Source: Incurvaria masculella (lineage: Eukaryota > Arthropoda > Insecta > Lepidoptera > Incurvariidae). From it: DNA of 64,000 nt. Below, in pieces: positions 1-18,193 of the stretch. The notes under the pieces are model-generated. The model ran no database searches. It saw only the letters and a program-made list of their open reading frames with translations, and had not been told where the DNA came from. The DNA is taken from assembly GCA_946894095.1 (NCBI GenBank), contig OX335647.2:11550001-11614000 (forward strand), written 5' to 3'. The position numbers and the translations under genes were made by a program. Numbering within the stretch: the first letter of the stretch is position 1; each line of letters begins with the position of its first letter.

Positions 1-439
1 TATCAAAATTCAATTAGAAGGAAAAAGCAGAAATGAGTGATACAGGTCCAGTTGGATAGAACTGTTCATGATGATTTAGGAAAACTTGTAGAAGTGAATG
101 GTCAACTGTGCCAATATTAATCTGTGCTGCGCTGCCTTTCCAAGAGGTTCTGATAGCGGAGCTTCACGTAGTTCCAAGAACAGTCAAAATCATTTTACTT
201 TCAACAACCTTGCAGCAAAAATAAGATGTCGACGATAGTTTCTCCCCACGCATAACTGACGGCAGTGCTCTCGTCGCCTTTTGTAAATTAAAAAGGCATA
301 AAGTAAGTAGATATTGCAATGCAAATCGAAAATGTTCAATAAGGACCTCAGGAGCAACGTTATGCACTGAAAGTTGCACGGATGACCAAACATGCTCTCT
401 AGTCAACCGCATAGCACTCATTCAACAAGTCATGCACAC
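1..439. other. Unassigned flank, no gene seen
   Basis: AT-rich sequence at the window edge. I see no coding exon, terminal repeat or RNA gene. It would lie downstream of the S6K gene, which reads leftward and stops at 2372. Confidence 0.4.
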
Positions 440-880
440 TTAAGGCGGCCCAACCCGCTCGACTCCCCATACAAACGGGGAAAGAAGAGCACGCCCATAT
501 ATCTTATCAGAGATCCTAAATTTTGCTCAAGAGCTTTATTTGATCGTATTAGATGTCTGATGACCGTTGGCATTGTAAAATTGTGTTTGGTTTCTAAGTT
601 ATAAGGTCCGAAAGTTCGCATTTTTCGCGCATATTAACTTTGGTGGTTTATTACGCAATGATAGAGTAAGAAAATCTTAAAAAGATTAGTCATCAGACAT
701 AGCTTATTTAATCAAGATTTATAATCTATTTGGTTTTTGTAAGATTTTTTACTGCAGCGGTCGTGGTTTTCAAAATTTTCGTAAATCTTACCAAATTATA
801 CACTATGCACATTATCTTTTTTGTGGTGTTTTGTACAGTGCCTGCGAATGAGTTAGTCCCGCCGGGTTGGGCCACCTTAA
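440..880 (+). mobile_element. piggyBac-like MITE, copy A
   Basis: Flanked on both sides by TTAA, the target duplication typical of piggyBac elements. The left end reads TTAAGGCGGCCCAACCCG and the right end, reverse complemented, TTAAGGTGGCCCAACCCG, giving terminal inverted repeats of about 16 bp. The interior (TCAGAGATC, GATGTCTGATGACCGTTGG and a TCATCAGACATAGC stretch) is shared with five other copies at 24706, 25816, 51955, 53245 and 63734. This copy is about 100 bp shorter than its relatives through internal loss near the right end. It has no coding capacity. Confidence 0.8.
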
Positions 881-1179
881 CTTTAATTGCGCATTATATC
901 TACAAGTCGCAGCGTTAAACCCGGAATAGGGGTGGCAGATTTTCACTTTTCTTTCACAAAGTGAAGTGGCCTACGCTTAACAAAAGTATCAGTCCGGCAG
1001 TGCCAAGGGTATGAGTAGCAGATAGCAACATTAAATCATGGCTAAAAAAGAATAGAACCGGTGATATTTAAGTTAGGCCCATATAACATCATCCACGGCG
1101 ATCTAGCTTTTGAGTATAGGCCAAAATTTGTTACGTGTAAAATAATATATAATAAATAAATATCTATGTGTAAAGTTGA

Positions 1180-1226
1180 GTGAGTTAGTGCTTCAATAAT
1201 TATATTGAAGCAACACTAACTCACTG
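1180..1226. repeat. Near-perfect hairpin
   Basis: A 19-22 nt arm (GTGAGTTAGTGCTTCAATA) is followed by a 4-nt ATTA loop and its complement with two extra bases. The GAGTTAGTG word recurs in inverse form next to the S6K stop codon (about 2360). It may be a tiny foldback element or the tip of a larger MITE; function is unknown. Confidence 0.6.
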
Positions 1227-1230
1227 GATC

Positions 1231-1437
1231 TGGGAGCGCATTCAGGTAAGAATGTTCGAGTTTGGGAGTAAGTTATCTTAAAAATAGCTGGAAAATATAT
1301 TATTATTAAAATAACAAACCTGTTATTTATACTTCCAACGTATTTACGGGACAAACCCCATGGAAACATGAACTTTTAAAAAATTAGTTGATATTTAGCG
1401 ACAAATTCGAATTCAATCTTACCTGATTGGGCCCCCA
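1231..1437 (+). mobile_element. Short MITE with CAGGTAAGA terminal repeats
   Basis: The left end has CATTCAGGTAAGAATG and the right end, reverse complemented, CCAATCAGGTAAGATTG. The inner phrases AAAAATAGCTGG and AATTAGTTGATATTTA recur at 47541-47672 with the same order and orientation, so this is a dispersed family. It is non-coding. Confidence 0.55.
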
Positions 1438-1651
1438 AAACTTCAGTCAAAGCATCATAAGAAGTTAATTGGGCCTATAATAATGTCTTTGTAAATTAAA
1501 TGAAGACATATTTAATGTGTTTTTGATATAAATTCATGTTGCAAAAATATTTATACATTACTGCCATCAATAAAATGTTTTTTTTCTATGCAGGAACTTA
1601 AATGCTTTTAATTCTGCGCAAAAGAAAAATAAAACAAAAAATATACTATCG

Positions 1652-2124
1652 TATTCAGAGTGGGCGGAACTAACTTTAATACGCCGGACTAAACCGGTTT
1701 TTGTATGCTTAGTCCGGTGCTAATCTCGTACTAAGTTTTGACAGGTACTCTCTAAATATACCCGATAGTCGTTTGTTCTTACAGCTGGACAGGTGCAGGT
1801 CTGTTAGGTGACAACATCGAGATGCATTATGGTAAAAACTATCCATCTCACTCACTCGCGAAGACATGACACCACTAGTCTGGTTGTTTGGATGGGATGT
1901 GTCTAAAGACTGTTCATTTGTCGTTATTAGTTTTGATTCCATTTAGCAATATTGCATTCATGGGTCGCGTGTGGATGAAATCTTTCATTCATGGATTTGT
2001 TTTTGTTGTTTTGGTTTTTTATGTTACAATAATGGCACAGACCAGTCATGGCAAGACATTAACAGTCGCATTCAGAATATCGGTTTAGTCCGTCGGATTA
2101 AAGTTAGTCTGTCCACTCTGAATA
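1652..2124 (+). mobile_element. MITE with about 45-bp TIRs and TA target duplication
   Basis: The left TIR begins TTCAGAGTGGGCGGAACTAA just after TA. The right end, reverse complemented, begins TTCAGAGTGGACAGACTAAC and is followed by TA. Complementarity continues to about 45 bp (CTTTAAT, CGGACTAAACCG). A TA target duplication and no transposase suggest a mariner-type or PIF-type non-autonomous element. It lies about 250 bp beyond the S6K stop and may be part of that gene's 3' UTR. Confidence 0.65.
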
Positions 2125-2371
2125 GAGCTGTGAATGGTTTGTCATCATGAATCTTCAGGATATTAATTATTTAAAGAAAAAATACTTTAAATCATGTTAA
2201 AAATACACCAATTATCAAATTGTGTTCATCTCAAGTTATAAATTTCGATCCATATATGGTATTCAGTAGTTAGTACGACAGACTTACATATTGTACGAAT
2301 AATACTCATGGTATGATTGGCACTCGAAAAACAAGCAAGTTTTCTTATCAAAAGGGCCATGCACTAACTCA

Positions 2372-10157
<7,786 letters not shown>

Positions 10158-11429
10158 GTATGATGACATTTCAATTAATCTCACATTTAAGACGACTGCT
10201 AAATATCTTTAGCGCGGGCTCGATAACGCGTCTCAACGATGGCCTCCAGTCACTCGACCTCGCCAGGTAAAGTAAGATTTCCACAACGAAAACCGCGCTT
10301 GACCTATGCGGACTATACAAGAATCTCGAGCCAAAACGTATGTACCCGCTCGATCATTCAATAGTTCAACGCAACAGTCAACAATAGTAGAATTGTAGCA
10401 CGCAAGAGAAGAACAGAAGCATGGGCGCACACGTTGTCTCTACAACATTATAAATAAATTTATATGTCCTTCGGTCGAGTTCGAGTAGAGAATGAGTGAT
10501 CAGTAAAGTTAATATCAACGCACGAGTCAGGGTTCATTAATGATTATTTGTATCAAATTTCGTACACCAGAAGGTTTCGGGTCAAATATTTCTTTACCGA
10601 CTACGGATCAGCATTGCCAGTCTCAACGGTCCAAATTACCTAAAAATGTGGCGCGGGGCAGCGGAGAAGCGCAGCGCGGGGCGGCGAGACGTAGGATACC
10701 AAAAATAAATAAACCTTAGCCGTCAAAAAATCAATGCGGCCCATAATAAAGAACTAGTAGACATGCATAATAAAAAAACCTTTGCAATAAAACACTTAAA
10801 TATGTACTGAGCGCATCACCCTACACCGAGCGCCCAAAAAAGACGCCACGCGACTTTTAACATTTTGTCGCCGTAGTACATATTTGTAACGTAGTGATGA
10901 TAACGGGAAAAATAAAATTTTTAGACTACCAAATTGGTAGGGAAACTTTTTATGATAAGAACTATTTGTGAATAAACCAGATGGTCGTTACGTCATTCTT
11001 CATTCGTAGTTATGTATTACCCGAGAGCCGAATCCGGTTGTCACGCCTCCCGCGGCACAATTGTGGTGTCGACAATTTTTTAGTTCCATCCGTTCTCCTG
11101 TAATTTCTTCACCGTTTACATAGTACCATTGATTTAAAGTAAAGCCGTACATAAGAACCCGGCATTTTGCCAGCAACAAGACTTCACTCAAAAACCTCAC
11201 AGTGTTTTTAATTTCCCGCAGTTTGAGAAATTACCCACAGATTGGTAATGCTGTTACGCTATGGTTATGAACGTGGGAGTGCGGGTATATTATGTTCTTT
11301 GCGCGGGTGTCTACTCATGAGATTCTCACTTGTGAGACCCCCAGTGACTCACAGAACTTTCTTCGTCGATGTAATTTCATGAGTAAAAACGTTTTGTGAA
11401 TCATCGGTGACTCACAGTTACTTTTTAAC
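10158..11429 (-). promoter_or_regulatory. S6K 5' UTR and presumed upstream region
   Basis: Lies immediately upstream of the S6K start codon. It contains a GC-rich patch at about 10650-10690 (GGGGCAGCGGAGAAGCGCAG) and two AP-1-type TGACTCA words at 11345 and 11408 with similar CACAG flanks. The transcription start cannot be placed from sequence alone, and intergenic repeats were not recognised here. Confidence 0.35.
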
Positions 11430-11610
11430 TCTCTAGGATGTTAATAATAATAATAATAATACTGTGAATAATAATAATATTCTTTATTGTACACCTTTTA
11501 ACAATTTTTACAATAGGCGGGCTTAATGCCGAAGGGCATTCTCTACCTACCAACCTTTGGGATGTAGAGAGAGGTACATGGCGGCAGACACAAAGAACGT
11601 ATAGCATTTT
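11430..11610 (-). repeat. LINE/SINE 3' end with TAA-type tail
   Basis: The minus strand reads GAATGCCCTTCGGCATTAAG, CCCGCCTATTGT, a GTACAATAAAGAATA stretch and then an ATT-repeat tail. This CCCTTCGGCATTAAG...AATAAAG layout is, as I recall, common at the 3' ends of lepidopteran non-LTR elements. An imperfect (AAT)n microsatellite at 11440-11472 is the tail itself. Confidence 0.5.
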
Positions 11611-11720
11611 AAAGATAAAACATATATCACTGTTATTAAAAATATAAATATTTTTTGTCTAACATATAAACATGCATAAAAAATTTACATACTGTGCTCT
11701 CTAGGCTGTAAACTGTAAGA

Positions 11721-11877
11721 GCCGAGTGCACGAAAGGACAAAAAATCTAAATCAACGTCAAAGTATGATCAAACAGGTCACTTTGTGTGAACAGTATGGA
11801 AGGAATTCTATGCGGATCACTTAAAGTGACGTGTTTGAACATTGATTAACTCGGCCGTCTCTTCGTGCAATCGGGGC
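11721..11877 (+). mobile_element. GCCGAGTGCACGAAAGG MITE, copy a
   Basis: Left end GCCGAGTGCACGAAAGGACA; right end, reverse complemented, GATTGCACGAAGAGACGGCC. The middle AAGTGACGTGTTTGAACATT is shared with copies at 46890, 48769, 55583 and 62570. About 155 bp and non-coding. It ends just before a candidate first exon. Confidence 0.6.
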
Positions 11878-11881
11878 TAAG

Positions 11882-11968
11882 ATGGCTGCTGGCGGCGGCG
11901 GTGTCCTACATCTCTGTCGTCAATTTCGAACAACACTGTCGCTGTGCTGCCGCTCAGGCACTACGCGG
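11882..11968 (+). CDS. Candidate first exon with mitochondrial-like leader
   Basis: An ATG five bases past a MITE opens a 29-codon frame (MAAGGGGVLHLCRQFRTTLS, then LCCRSGTTR) ending at a possible GTTAGA donor. The peptide is rich in Arg/Leu/Ser with no acidic residues, as in mitochondrial presequences, and the DNA is GC-rich. A strong pyrimidine-rich acceptor (ending CTGCGCAG at 12087) follows, but its phase-0 frame closes quickly, so I cannot build a gene. Weak. Confidence 0.2.
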
Positions 11969-12344
11969 GTTAGAAATCAAATACTTATTACAGTGAGCTA
12001 GCCTAGTTTCTATCAACAAATCTCCGACAGAGTTTTCTCAATCTTAAATCTCAATCATTGCGTTTTTTTAATTTGGTTTCTGCGCAGGCACTGTCGCGCT
12101 TTATATGCTAATGCTAAGGAACTACTCAACAATTTTGCTATCGCCTTTGAGAAATTCCACGCATTTTTGGGCACCACTCTATGTTTTCGAGTTTTGTACC
12201 TTCGTAATGTGCCACTAATATCGACAAAAACCACGACGTTTTTGCCAATGGCTGATAAGCCAGTGCCAAGCTTGTCACGCCAGTGTGTGAATTTCAACCT
12301 TATGTTTTGCCACTGCGCCTTTACAATAGCCGAGCAATAAAATG

Positions 12345-12425
12345 AAGGTCCTGGCATGGCACCTAGTTCCCATGTGGTGTGTTAGGCTAATATCTCAACT
12401 TCAATTCGGTATTAGCCATCCATGT
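12345..12425 (+). repeat. GGTCCTGGCATGGCACCTA dispersed element, copy 3
   Basis: Reads GGTCCTGGCATGGCACCTAG, TGTGGTGTGTTAGGCTAATA and ATTAGCCATCCATG. This is the cleanest copy of the family in the window. Confidence 0.55.
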
Positions 12426-12499
12426 CTTTACATAAAAAAACACAACAGATACCAGCCAACCCTGGGGGTCTACTCATGAAAGCGAAAGCGAGAAGTTCT

Positions 12500-12650
12500 T
12501 GTGTTGTTTCTGTTTATTTTTATTCATCATCCATAGACAGTACACTGCACTCGGATTTGTCATATTTTATCATTAGCCCGGTCAGCGATTCCAGTAAAGA
12601 AGAACTGGCAAGAAACTCCGCTGGATTCTTTTTTCAACGTCAAAGTCTAT
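12500..12650 (-). repeat. LINE 3'-end repeat (TTGCCAGTTCTTCTT family)
   Basis: On the minus strand it reads GGAGTTTCTTGCCAGTTCTT, TGACAAATCCGAGTGCAG and GGATGATGAATAAA. The same text ends the longer repeats at 26750-27310 and 58797-59365, so this is a third, 5'-truncated copy in the opposite orientation. Confidence 0.6.
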
Positions 12651-12814
12651 ACAGAAAAAAAGTAGGCATCTTTTTCTACATAGAGTTTGACAGAACTGAA
12701 CACGAGAACTTATCGCTTTCACTTTCCTGAGTCCCCCAATCCAGTCGCAAGCTCGAGACGTGGATACCCATTAATACGGAGACGGGTCAGTCGCACCGCA
12801 TAACAGCGCAATAC

Positions 12815-13281
12815 AATGGCTCTGTTCGGGCTTCTTGCTCTGGGCCACTCTGAGCAAGAAAGTGCAAGAAAAAGCGTTTTGGCTAACGGAATGACAGTTC
12901 TGTGTACCTACCTCGGCCGTTTTCGCTAAACAATAGAACTGTTCGGAATCACTCCTTTCTGTTCTATCATGCGAAATGGAATCGCGGAACGGAATCAAAA
13001 CTGTCAGCGGTCAGCGAGTTTGATCGCTCGTTATTTGTCTATCGACAAATCGTTTGGTTGTGCGTTTGATGTTGTTGATAATCTTTTGCGACTTTGCGAT
13101 GCTGGCTTCCAAAATGAATTCGTCACACATACGTCAAAGTGTGCCTCAAACTAATGGAATAGATGTCAAATGGTTGAGACGTTCGGGCTGTCGGGGCATG
13201 AAATCTTGCATCTGTTTCACCTGGTTCTGTTCTGTACCGAACAGAATGGAATCGTTCCGCGAAGCAATAGCCCGAACAGAG
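12815..13281. mobile_element. Possible TIR element (GCTCTGTTCGGGC ends)
   Basis: The left end GCTCTGTTCGGGCTTCTTGC is matched in inverse by GCAATAGCCCGAACAGAGC at the right end. Internal GGAATC / GAACAG words are also partly inverted. No transposase and no clear target duplication, so boundaries are approximate. Confidence 0.4.
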
Positions 13282-13444
13282 CTAATTACTACAATTATCT
13301 AGAATCTAGAACGTCCTCAATTATTGAGATTTTGTTTAATTTGGCCGTTGATTTCCCATAGATCTTAAATAAATAAAATACAAATCCTACAAAGTAACGA
13401 ATGCACCGAATCACGAACACTCAGTAACGAGTACATATGGATAG

Positions 13445-13486
13445 TTATTCTAACTGGCCTGTGTGGCGCCGGGTACCTCTGCTAGT
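13445..13486 (+). mobile_element. Helitron-type 3' end
   Basis: A GC-rich GGCGCCGGGTACC segment precedes the terminal CTAGT, which is followed by T, the arrangement of Helitron 3' termini (short hairpin, then CTAGT or CTRRT). The 5' end was not located. A second similar end is at 49204-49239. Confidence 0.4.
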
Positions 13487-13937
13487 TCATAATAATTCCT
13501 AGCGTATTATATAATAAGGATTTTAGCAGAAAATATAATTTTCGAAAATTGCGCTATAAAATACGGGTATCCGAAATTAGTAGTTCCCAAATAAGCGTAG
13601 CCGTATTATCGTCTCCTAGTGCAGCGTTTTTAAAAATCCAACAAATCAACAAGTGCGAATATTATTATTAAGTGGTCGACTGTAAGGAGGAAAGTAAAGT
13701 AGGTGATTTTTTGTGTTCATGTCGTTGTTTCGTGCAGATGAGAAACGGGGAGATTGTAAACATGGAGTTATTTCGCTCCATATCCTTGTGTGGTGTTGTG
13801 TTTTTATAGTTTGACGACTTTGGCTAGGCATGCGCTTGACCGCGCCTTCCTCGTCCCGCAGCTGATAAAGCGCGCGCGGAGCCTGCCGCGCTGCCGACGT
13901 AGACGGCGGCACCGGTCGCACCAGCGCGCGCTTTAGC

Positions 13938-14001
13938 ATGGCTAATGACGAGTGCAGTTCGGAGCGAGATTCCGTGCCTTCGCTCGCCCATCATGTGCCT
14001 G
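13938..14001 (+). CDS. ntc: Proposed ntc exon 1
   Basis: Encodes MANDECSSERDSVPSLAHHVP plus one base before a GTAAGT donor. It lies in GC-rich DNA typical of a first exon. Joining to 14648 keeps the frame (codons V-S-G-V-R-M-S-V-R). A shorter protein starting at 14662 is the alternative. Confidence 0.5.
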
Positions 14002-15525
14002 GTAAGTTTTGTTAAAGTATCCACCTCGTTAAGAGATATAACAGTCCCGGCTACAGATGGGGCGCGTTAGTATACTGTGTAATCTCATCACGATTACATA
14101 CAAAATGTTAACATATGGATGGCGTACCTACCCAGCTTACCAAAAAGTTCTCAGGGCATACATGACCTACGATATGACTAAGTGCCCCACACTTCCATCC
14201 TCGATATTTCTGTCCTCTTTCATCTTAGCCATTTGATATCCCCATCTTCTAGGTTTCGACCTTGTGCCGCACAAGCGAAGTAACCAAAAATAGTTTTGTT
14301 ATGGACATATTTTAACTAAATTATTTGAAATATTGACAGAAAAACGTGGAATTTAAATTTTATGGGTAGAGCAACACGCCGAAGACTGCTCGAAGAAGTA
14401 AAAACGGACTGTCTGGCGAAGGCCCTCTCTTTTCCGTGTAAAAAAAATTGTGACATTGCTAACTTCTACTGTCAGTTTCTGAATAAAATCTGCAACCGGT
14501 CAGAATCCGTAAAAAGGCTACTGACTGTCCAGAAGCTTTTCGTTTTCGTTTTATTTTCTACTATATGCAAATACATTTAAGTGATTTTGTAATTGTATGG
14601 CAAACTATACAATTTTGAAGTGTAAAAAACTAGAAAACGTCATGCAGTTTCGGGCGTAAGGATGTCAGTAAGATTGGTGGAGGACAGCTCTTTGGAGGCA
14701 GTTCCGGCGCCGTTGGAGCACCTGGCGCGGGCGCTTTGCGACGCAGCCCTGCCCATCGAGTCACTGCACAAAGATCTCTTTATGGCAGTGTTAGTGGTGC
14801 TCATGCTAGAGAATGGTTTTAGCCCTCTTGTCGTCCAAGACGATTATTACGATGACTCGAGCTTACTACTGCGGCTGCCTACAGACTGGAAAAGAATCGA
14901 TGGATCCTATGAAACAAAATTTGTTCTGAAACAGTTTCCTACATTGACAATAAATCTAGTAGTGATTCCACTGGGATCGACAATGTTAGTGAATGCTGTT
15001 CTTGTGGACATGAACAATGATGTGTATTCAGAGTGTGTGCCGCTAAGTTTGTACGTGGTGGCACCGATGGCTAGCACTGTTCCAAGAAAGTACCGCAACT
15101 TGAAGGCGTTGGCTGACATCTTGAAAACTAAAATTGTTAGTCCAGTTCGGAGTAGAATTTTAAGGTATCATGGTTTTGAAAGTGCCAGCCTGATAGGTCT
15201 ATCTAGAGATGTGCTACATGAAATATTTATGTACCTAAGCATTAAAGACATTCTCAATGTGTCTCAGGCATGTTTGGATATGCTGTGGGTGAAGAACGAT
15301 AACAACTTGTGGCATGCTCTGTTGAAGCTTGACTACCCAAAGGCTGAAGCACAGGGAGAACCAGATTACTTGCAGCTGTACAAAAAAGAGAGGGAAAGGA
15401 TTTGTGAACTGAGCAGGAAGCAGAGCTCAAAGGAAGCGCTGGCTCGGCGTGCGGGACATATGCACCGCTACATGGACCACTCAGTTTTTGTTTCCAATAT
15501 TAAAGATTATTACAATTATGAATAA
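13938..15525 (+). CDS. ntc: FP-domain F-box protein (nutcracker/FBXO7-like)
   Basis: Two-exon model: 13938-14001 (start in a GC-rich segment, donor GGTAAGTTTT) and 14648-15525 (acceptor ATGCAG), phase 1, giving 313 residues. The upstream exon is in frame with the main ORF, whose own first ATG is at 14662. The large exon carries an FP domain (Fbxo7/PI31 dimerisation fold: ALPIESLHKDLFMAVLVVLM, PLGSTMLVNAVLVDM and SLYVVAPM), an F-box (LSRDVLHEIFMYLSIKDILN and NLWHALLKLDYP, residues 177-225 counted from 14662) and a basic LYKKERERI segment. Such proteins are SCF ubiquitin-ligase substrate adaptors. Drosophila nutcracker regulates proteasome and caspase activity in sperm individualisation, and FBXO7 is the vertebrate relative. 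No N-terminal ubiquitin-like domain and no Pro-rich tail are visible. The family call is firm; exon 1 is an inference. Confidence 0.8.
14002..14647. other. Proposed ntc intron 1
   Basis: 646 bp, AT-rich. A 72-codon plus-strand frame at 14362-14580 has no recognisable content and is probably chance. Confidence 0.4.
14648..15525 (+). CDS. ntc: ntc/FBXO7-like main exon
   Basis: Uninterrupted from the acceptor to TAA at 15523. Contains the whole FP domain and F-box. A candidate AATAAA lies at the stop itself, and another overlapping pair is near 15763-15770. Confidence 0.85.
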
Positions 15526-15889
15526 AATTAATATTGTTTGAATTGTGAAAATTTATATTGTATTCATACCTATTCTTTTTTTGAAAGCCTGCAAAAGGTC
15601 TACCTTGCAAGAGTAAGCCACCTCTCGTGCCAACATGTTGTATTTGATCATTACCAGTCAGTGAAAGCACTCACATAGGTATGAAAACTTCATAGATAAA
15701 TACCATCCATATAAAATTGCTGTCGACTTGTACCTAAAATTTACCTTGTATTACATATAATAAATAAAAGATGCTTTTAATGATATTTTTAGATTTGTTT
15801 TATTTCAGCTTTTAATGAGTGGCAACAATCCTCGGGCTTACCTTGGCACAATCTGAAAGGGGTGGCTCTCTACATTATGAATTCATCTT
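15526..15889 (+). other. ntc 3' UTR and flank
   Basis: Contains a TAATAAATAAAAG polyadenylation-type run at about 15760-15770, followed by a T-rich stretch, consistent with transcript end around 15790. No other gene seen. Confidence 0.5.
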
Positions 15890-16265
15890 TTAAGAACAGC
15901 CCGTAAGCAGTGTTCCCCATACAAACGAAGTTTACTATTCATTTGAAAAACACTGTTCCGATTTGCGTGATATTAAGTATCTAATATTCTACAATAAATA
16001 TCTGTGTCTGCACGTTTTTGTTTTGCTGAAAAATATAAAGCAAGTCAATTAATAGGCAAAAGAATATCTTCTTAGAAATTTTATTTTCTCTGTTGTGTGA
16101 CACAGGATTTTTTTTTCGAAAAAGCAAACACGTGCAGACATAGAATTTTTTTGCCCGATATTAAGACCCAAATATCAAGAAAATTGGAACAGTGGTTTTA
16201 AAATGATTACTAAACTTCGTTTGTATGGGGAGTGTAATTTTCTGATGCTTACGGGCCCACCTTAA
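15890..16265. mobile_element. Long-TIR piggyBac-like MITE
   Basis: 376 bp bounded by TTAA on both sides. The two halves are inverted complements over more than 120 bp each: GCCCGTAAGC, CCCCATACAAACGAAGTTTA, CACTGTTCC and TGTCTGCACGT on the left appear in reverse order and complement on the right. Ends read AAGAACAGCCCGTAAGCA and AAGGTGGGCCCGTAAGCA. The TTAA plus AAGGTGG end resembles the shorter family at 440 and elsewhere. No ORF; it could form a long hairpin if transcribed. Confidence 0.75.
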
Positions 16266-16852
16266 CTTAAATTGACAATTTACATACCCACAAACTATCA
16301 TACTCAATGAAGGTTTACATAAGTCAATGGCTTGGAACTTAAGAAATGTATTATCTGTGCTCAGGATTTAGAAATGGCATCTGATGGGTTTGTGTTAGTT
16401 CTATTTCTGCTACATTTCTGTAGAGCTTACCGCAAAGAAGTTTGACCCGTAGTCTCTGATTTGGCTGATATCGACCGAAAAATGTATGCCAAAAGAGAGA
16501 GAGAAGCTACTTGGAAGAGGCAGTGCTAGCCTTGGGGACTAAATACCTCCTTAAAGACAGCAAAAAAGGGGGACAGAAATGCCTTCCAGCACATACCGTA
16601 AACCTGTGGTCGTGTCTCGCGGGAACGGGGGCCTTGGCTTAGCCACCCGGGCTGCGAGGAAGAAAACCTCTCTAAAAAAATACCCCAATCCTACGGTGGG
16701 CAACGTGCCAAGAGGATGTATGGCTGGTGGGTGAACCAGTCTCCTACGCCAACCTTGATGTTCTGGCAACCATCACTGCATGTGCCTTCTCCTGGGAAGG
16801 GGCGTCACCCCAGGAGTGACCTCCTTATATCGACCCAACTCGTGGGAACAAA

Positions 16853-18193
16853 ATGAATGATGATAATAACAGTACACAAACTCCAATACCAGCACAAAAA
16901 CAGTTGAACCAACAACTCTTTCACAGAAGTCTCTTCTTCAACAAACAGCGCTCTAACTCCTGTGGCGAATTGTCACTTAAGACCGGAACAGAAGCCAAAA
17001 CTCAAACTGAAATGGAAAAAAGAAACAATACAGAAGAAACTGAAGATAACTATTCCGACCAAAACTGGACACAGGTCCAAGCACAGAAAAGGCAAAGAAG
17101 CAGCCCGGACAATACTACAAGGCCACAAAAACAAACAAAACTGAACTACTGGCTCAGTGCACCAGTGTCCACATCCAACCGCTTTTCGGCCCTTGATAAA
17201 GAACCAGCAAAAGAGACCGAAACTATGATAGTGACACCTAAGCCTCCCCCAATATTTGTGGACAAAGTCACAAACATCCAACCTCTAACGAGGCTCCTAA
17301 ACGAAACGGTCAAAGATGACTACGAGATAAAAGTACTTAGAGGGGATCAAGTAAAAATACAGCCCAAAAGCTCACAGGCATACACAACAATAGTAAAAGA
17401 GCTCCAGAAGAAAGAAACAGAATTCTTCACTTATAAGCCAAAACAGGAAAGAAGCTTCAGAGTAGTCCTAAAAAACATACACCCATCTACAGATACCGAC
17501 GAACTCTCTACTGCCATTGAAGAGCTGGGCCATAAAGTCACCAACATATGGAACGTAAAGGACAGAACCACAAAGAAACCTTTGTCTATGTTTTACATCG
17601 ACCTTAAACCTGGTTCAAACAACAAAAACATTTACGAAGTGAAATACCTTCTCCACTGCCGTATCGTGTTTGAACCACCCAGACCCAAACGGGAGATTCC
17701 CTAATGCTCTAACTGCCAGACATATGGACACACTCGCAAATTCTGCCATCGACAACCCAGATGTGTAAAATGTGTTGAGCACCATCCAACCGAAAAATGC
17801 CCTAGGAAAGAACGTTCAGACAAAGTAAAATGTGTACTTTGCGATGGTAACCACCCAGCAAATTATAAAGGTTGCACCATCTACAAAGAGCTCCAAAAAT
17901 TAAAATTTCCTCCGCCCAGACCTAAGAAAATGGCATCCACTGTGCACCAAATGCAAACAAACAGAAGCTTCAGGGACATCCCAACCAAAACATATGCTGA
18001 AGCTGTAAACGCCGACCACAAATCACAACCTCCTAGCATGGACTCACACTCTAATACACAAAACCTAACAAACCAACCCAACGCACCGCAAGATCTAAAG
18101 GAAATGTTCCAGGCTATGATGACTCAAATGATGGGCATAACAAAGATGCTGGCTGATCTCATGTCTATGATGGCACAAAATTCAATGCGCTAA
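16853..18193 (+). pseudogene. LINE ORF1, gag-like nucleic-acid binding protein
   Basis: The frame is open except for one TAA at 17702-17704. Upstream is a charged, Gln/Thr-rich region and an RRM-like segment (SFRVVLKNIHPSTDTDELST). Just after the stop comes a row of CCHC zinc knuckles: CSNCQTYGHTRKFC, CVKCVEHHPTEKC and CVLCDGNHPANYKGC. The protein ends with a Met-rich helix. Jockey-clade ORF1 proteins have this layout. The stop separates the RRM-like part from the knuckles. Confidence 0.85.

Noticed and set aside
12055..12357. 100-codon frame on the minus strand and an equally long ATG-less frame on the plus strand
   Set aside because: Neither has recognisable content. The plus frame follows a good acceptor but is out of phase with the only candidate upstream exon.
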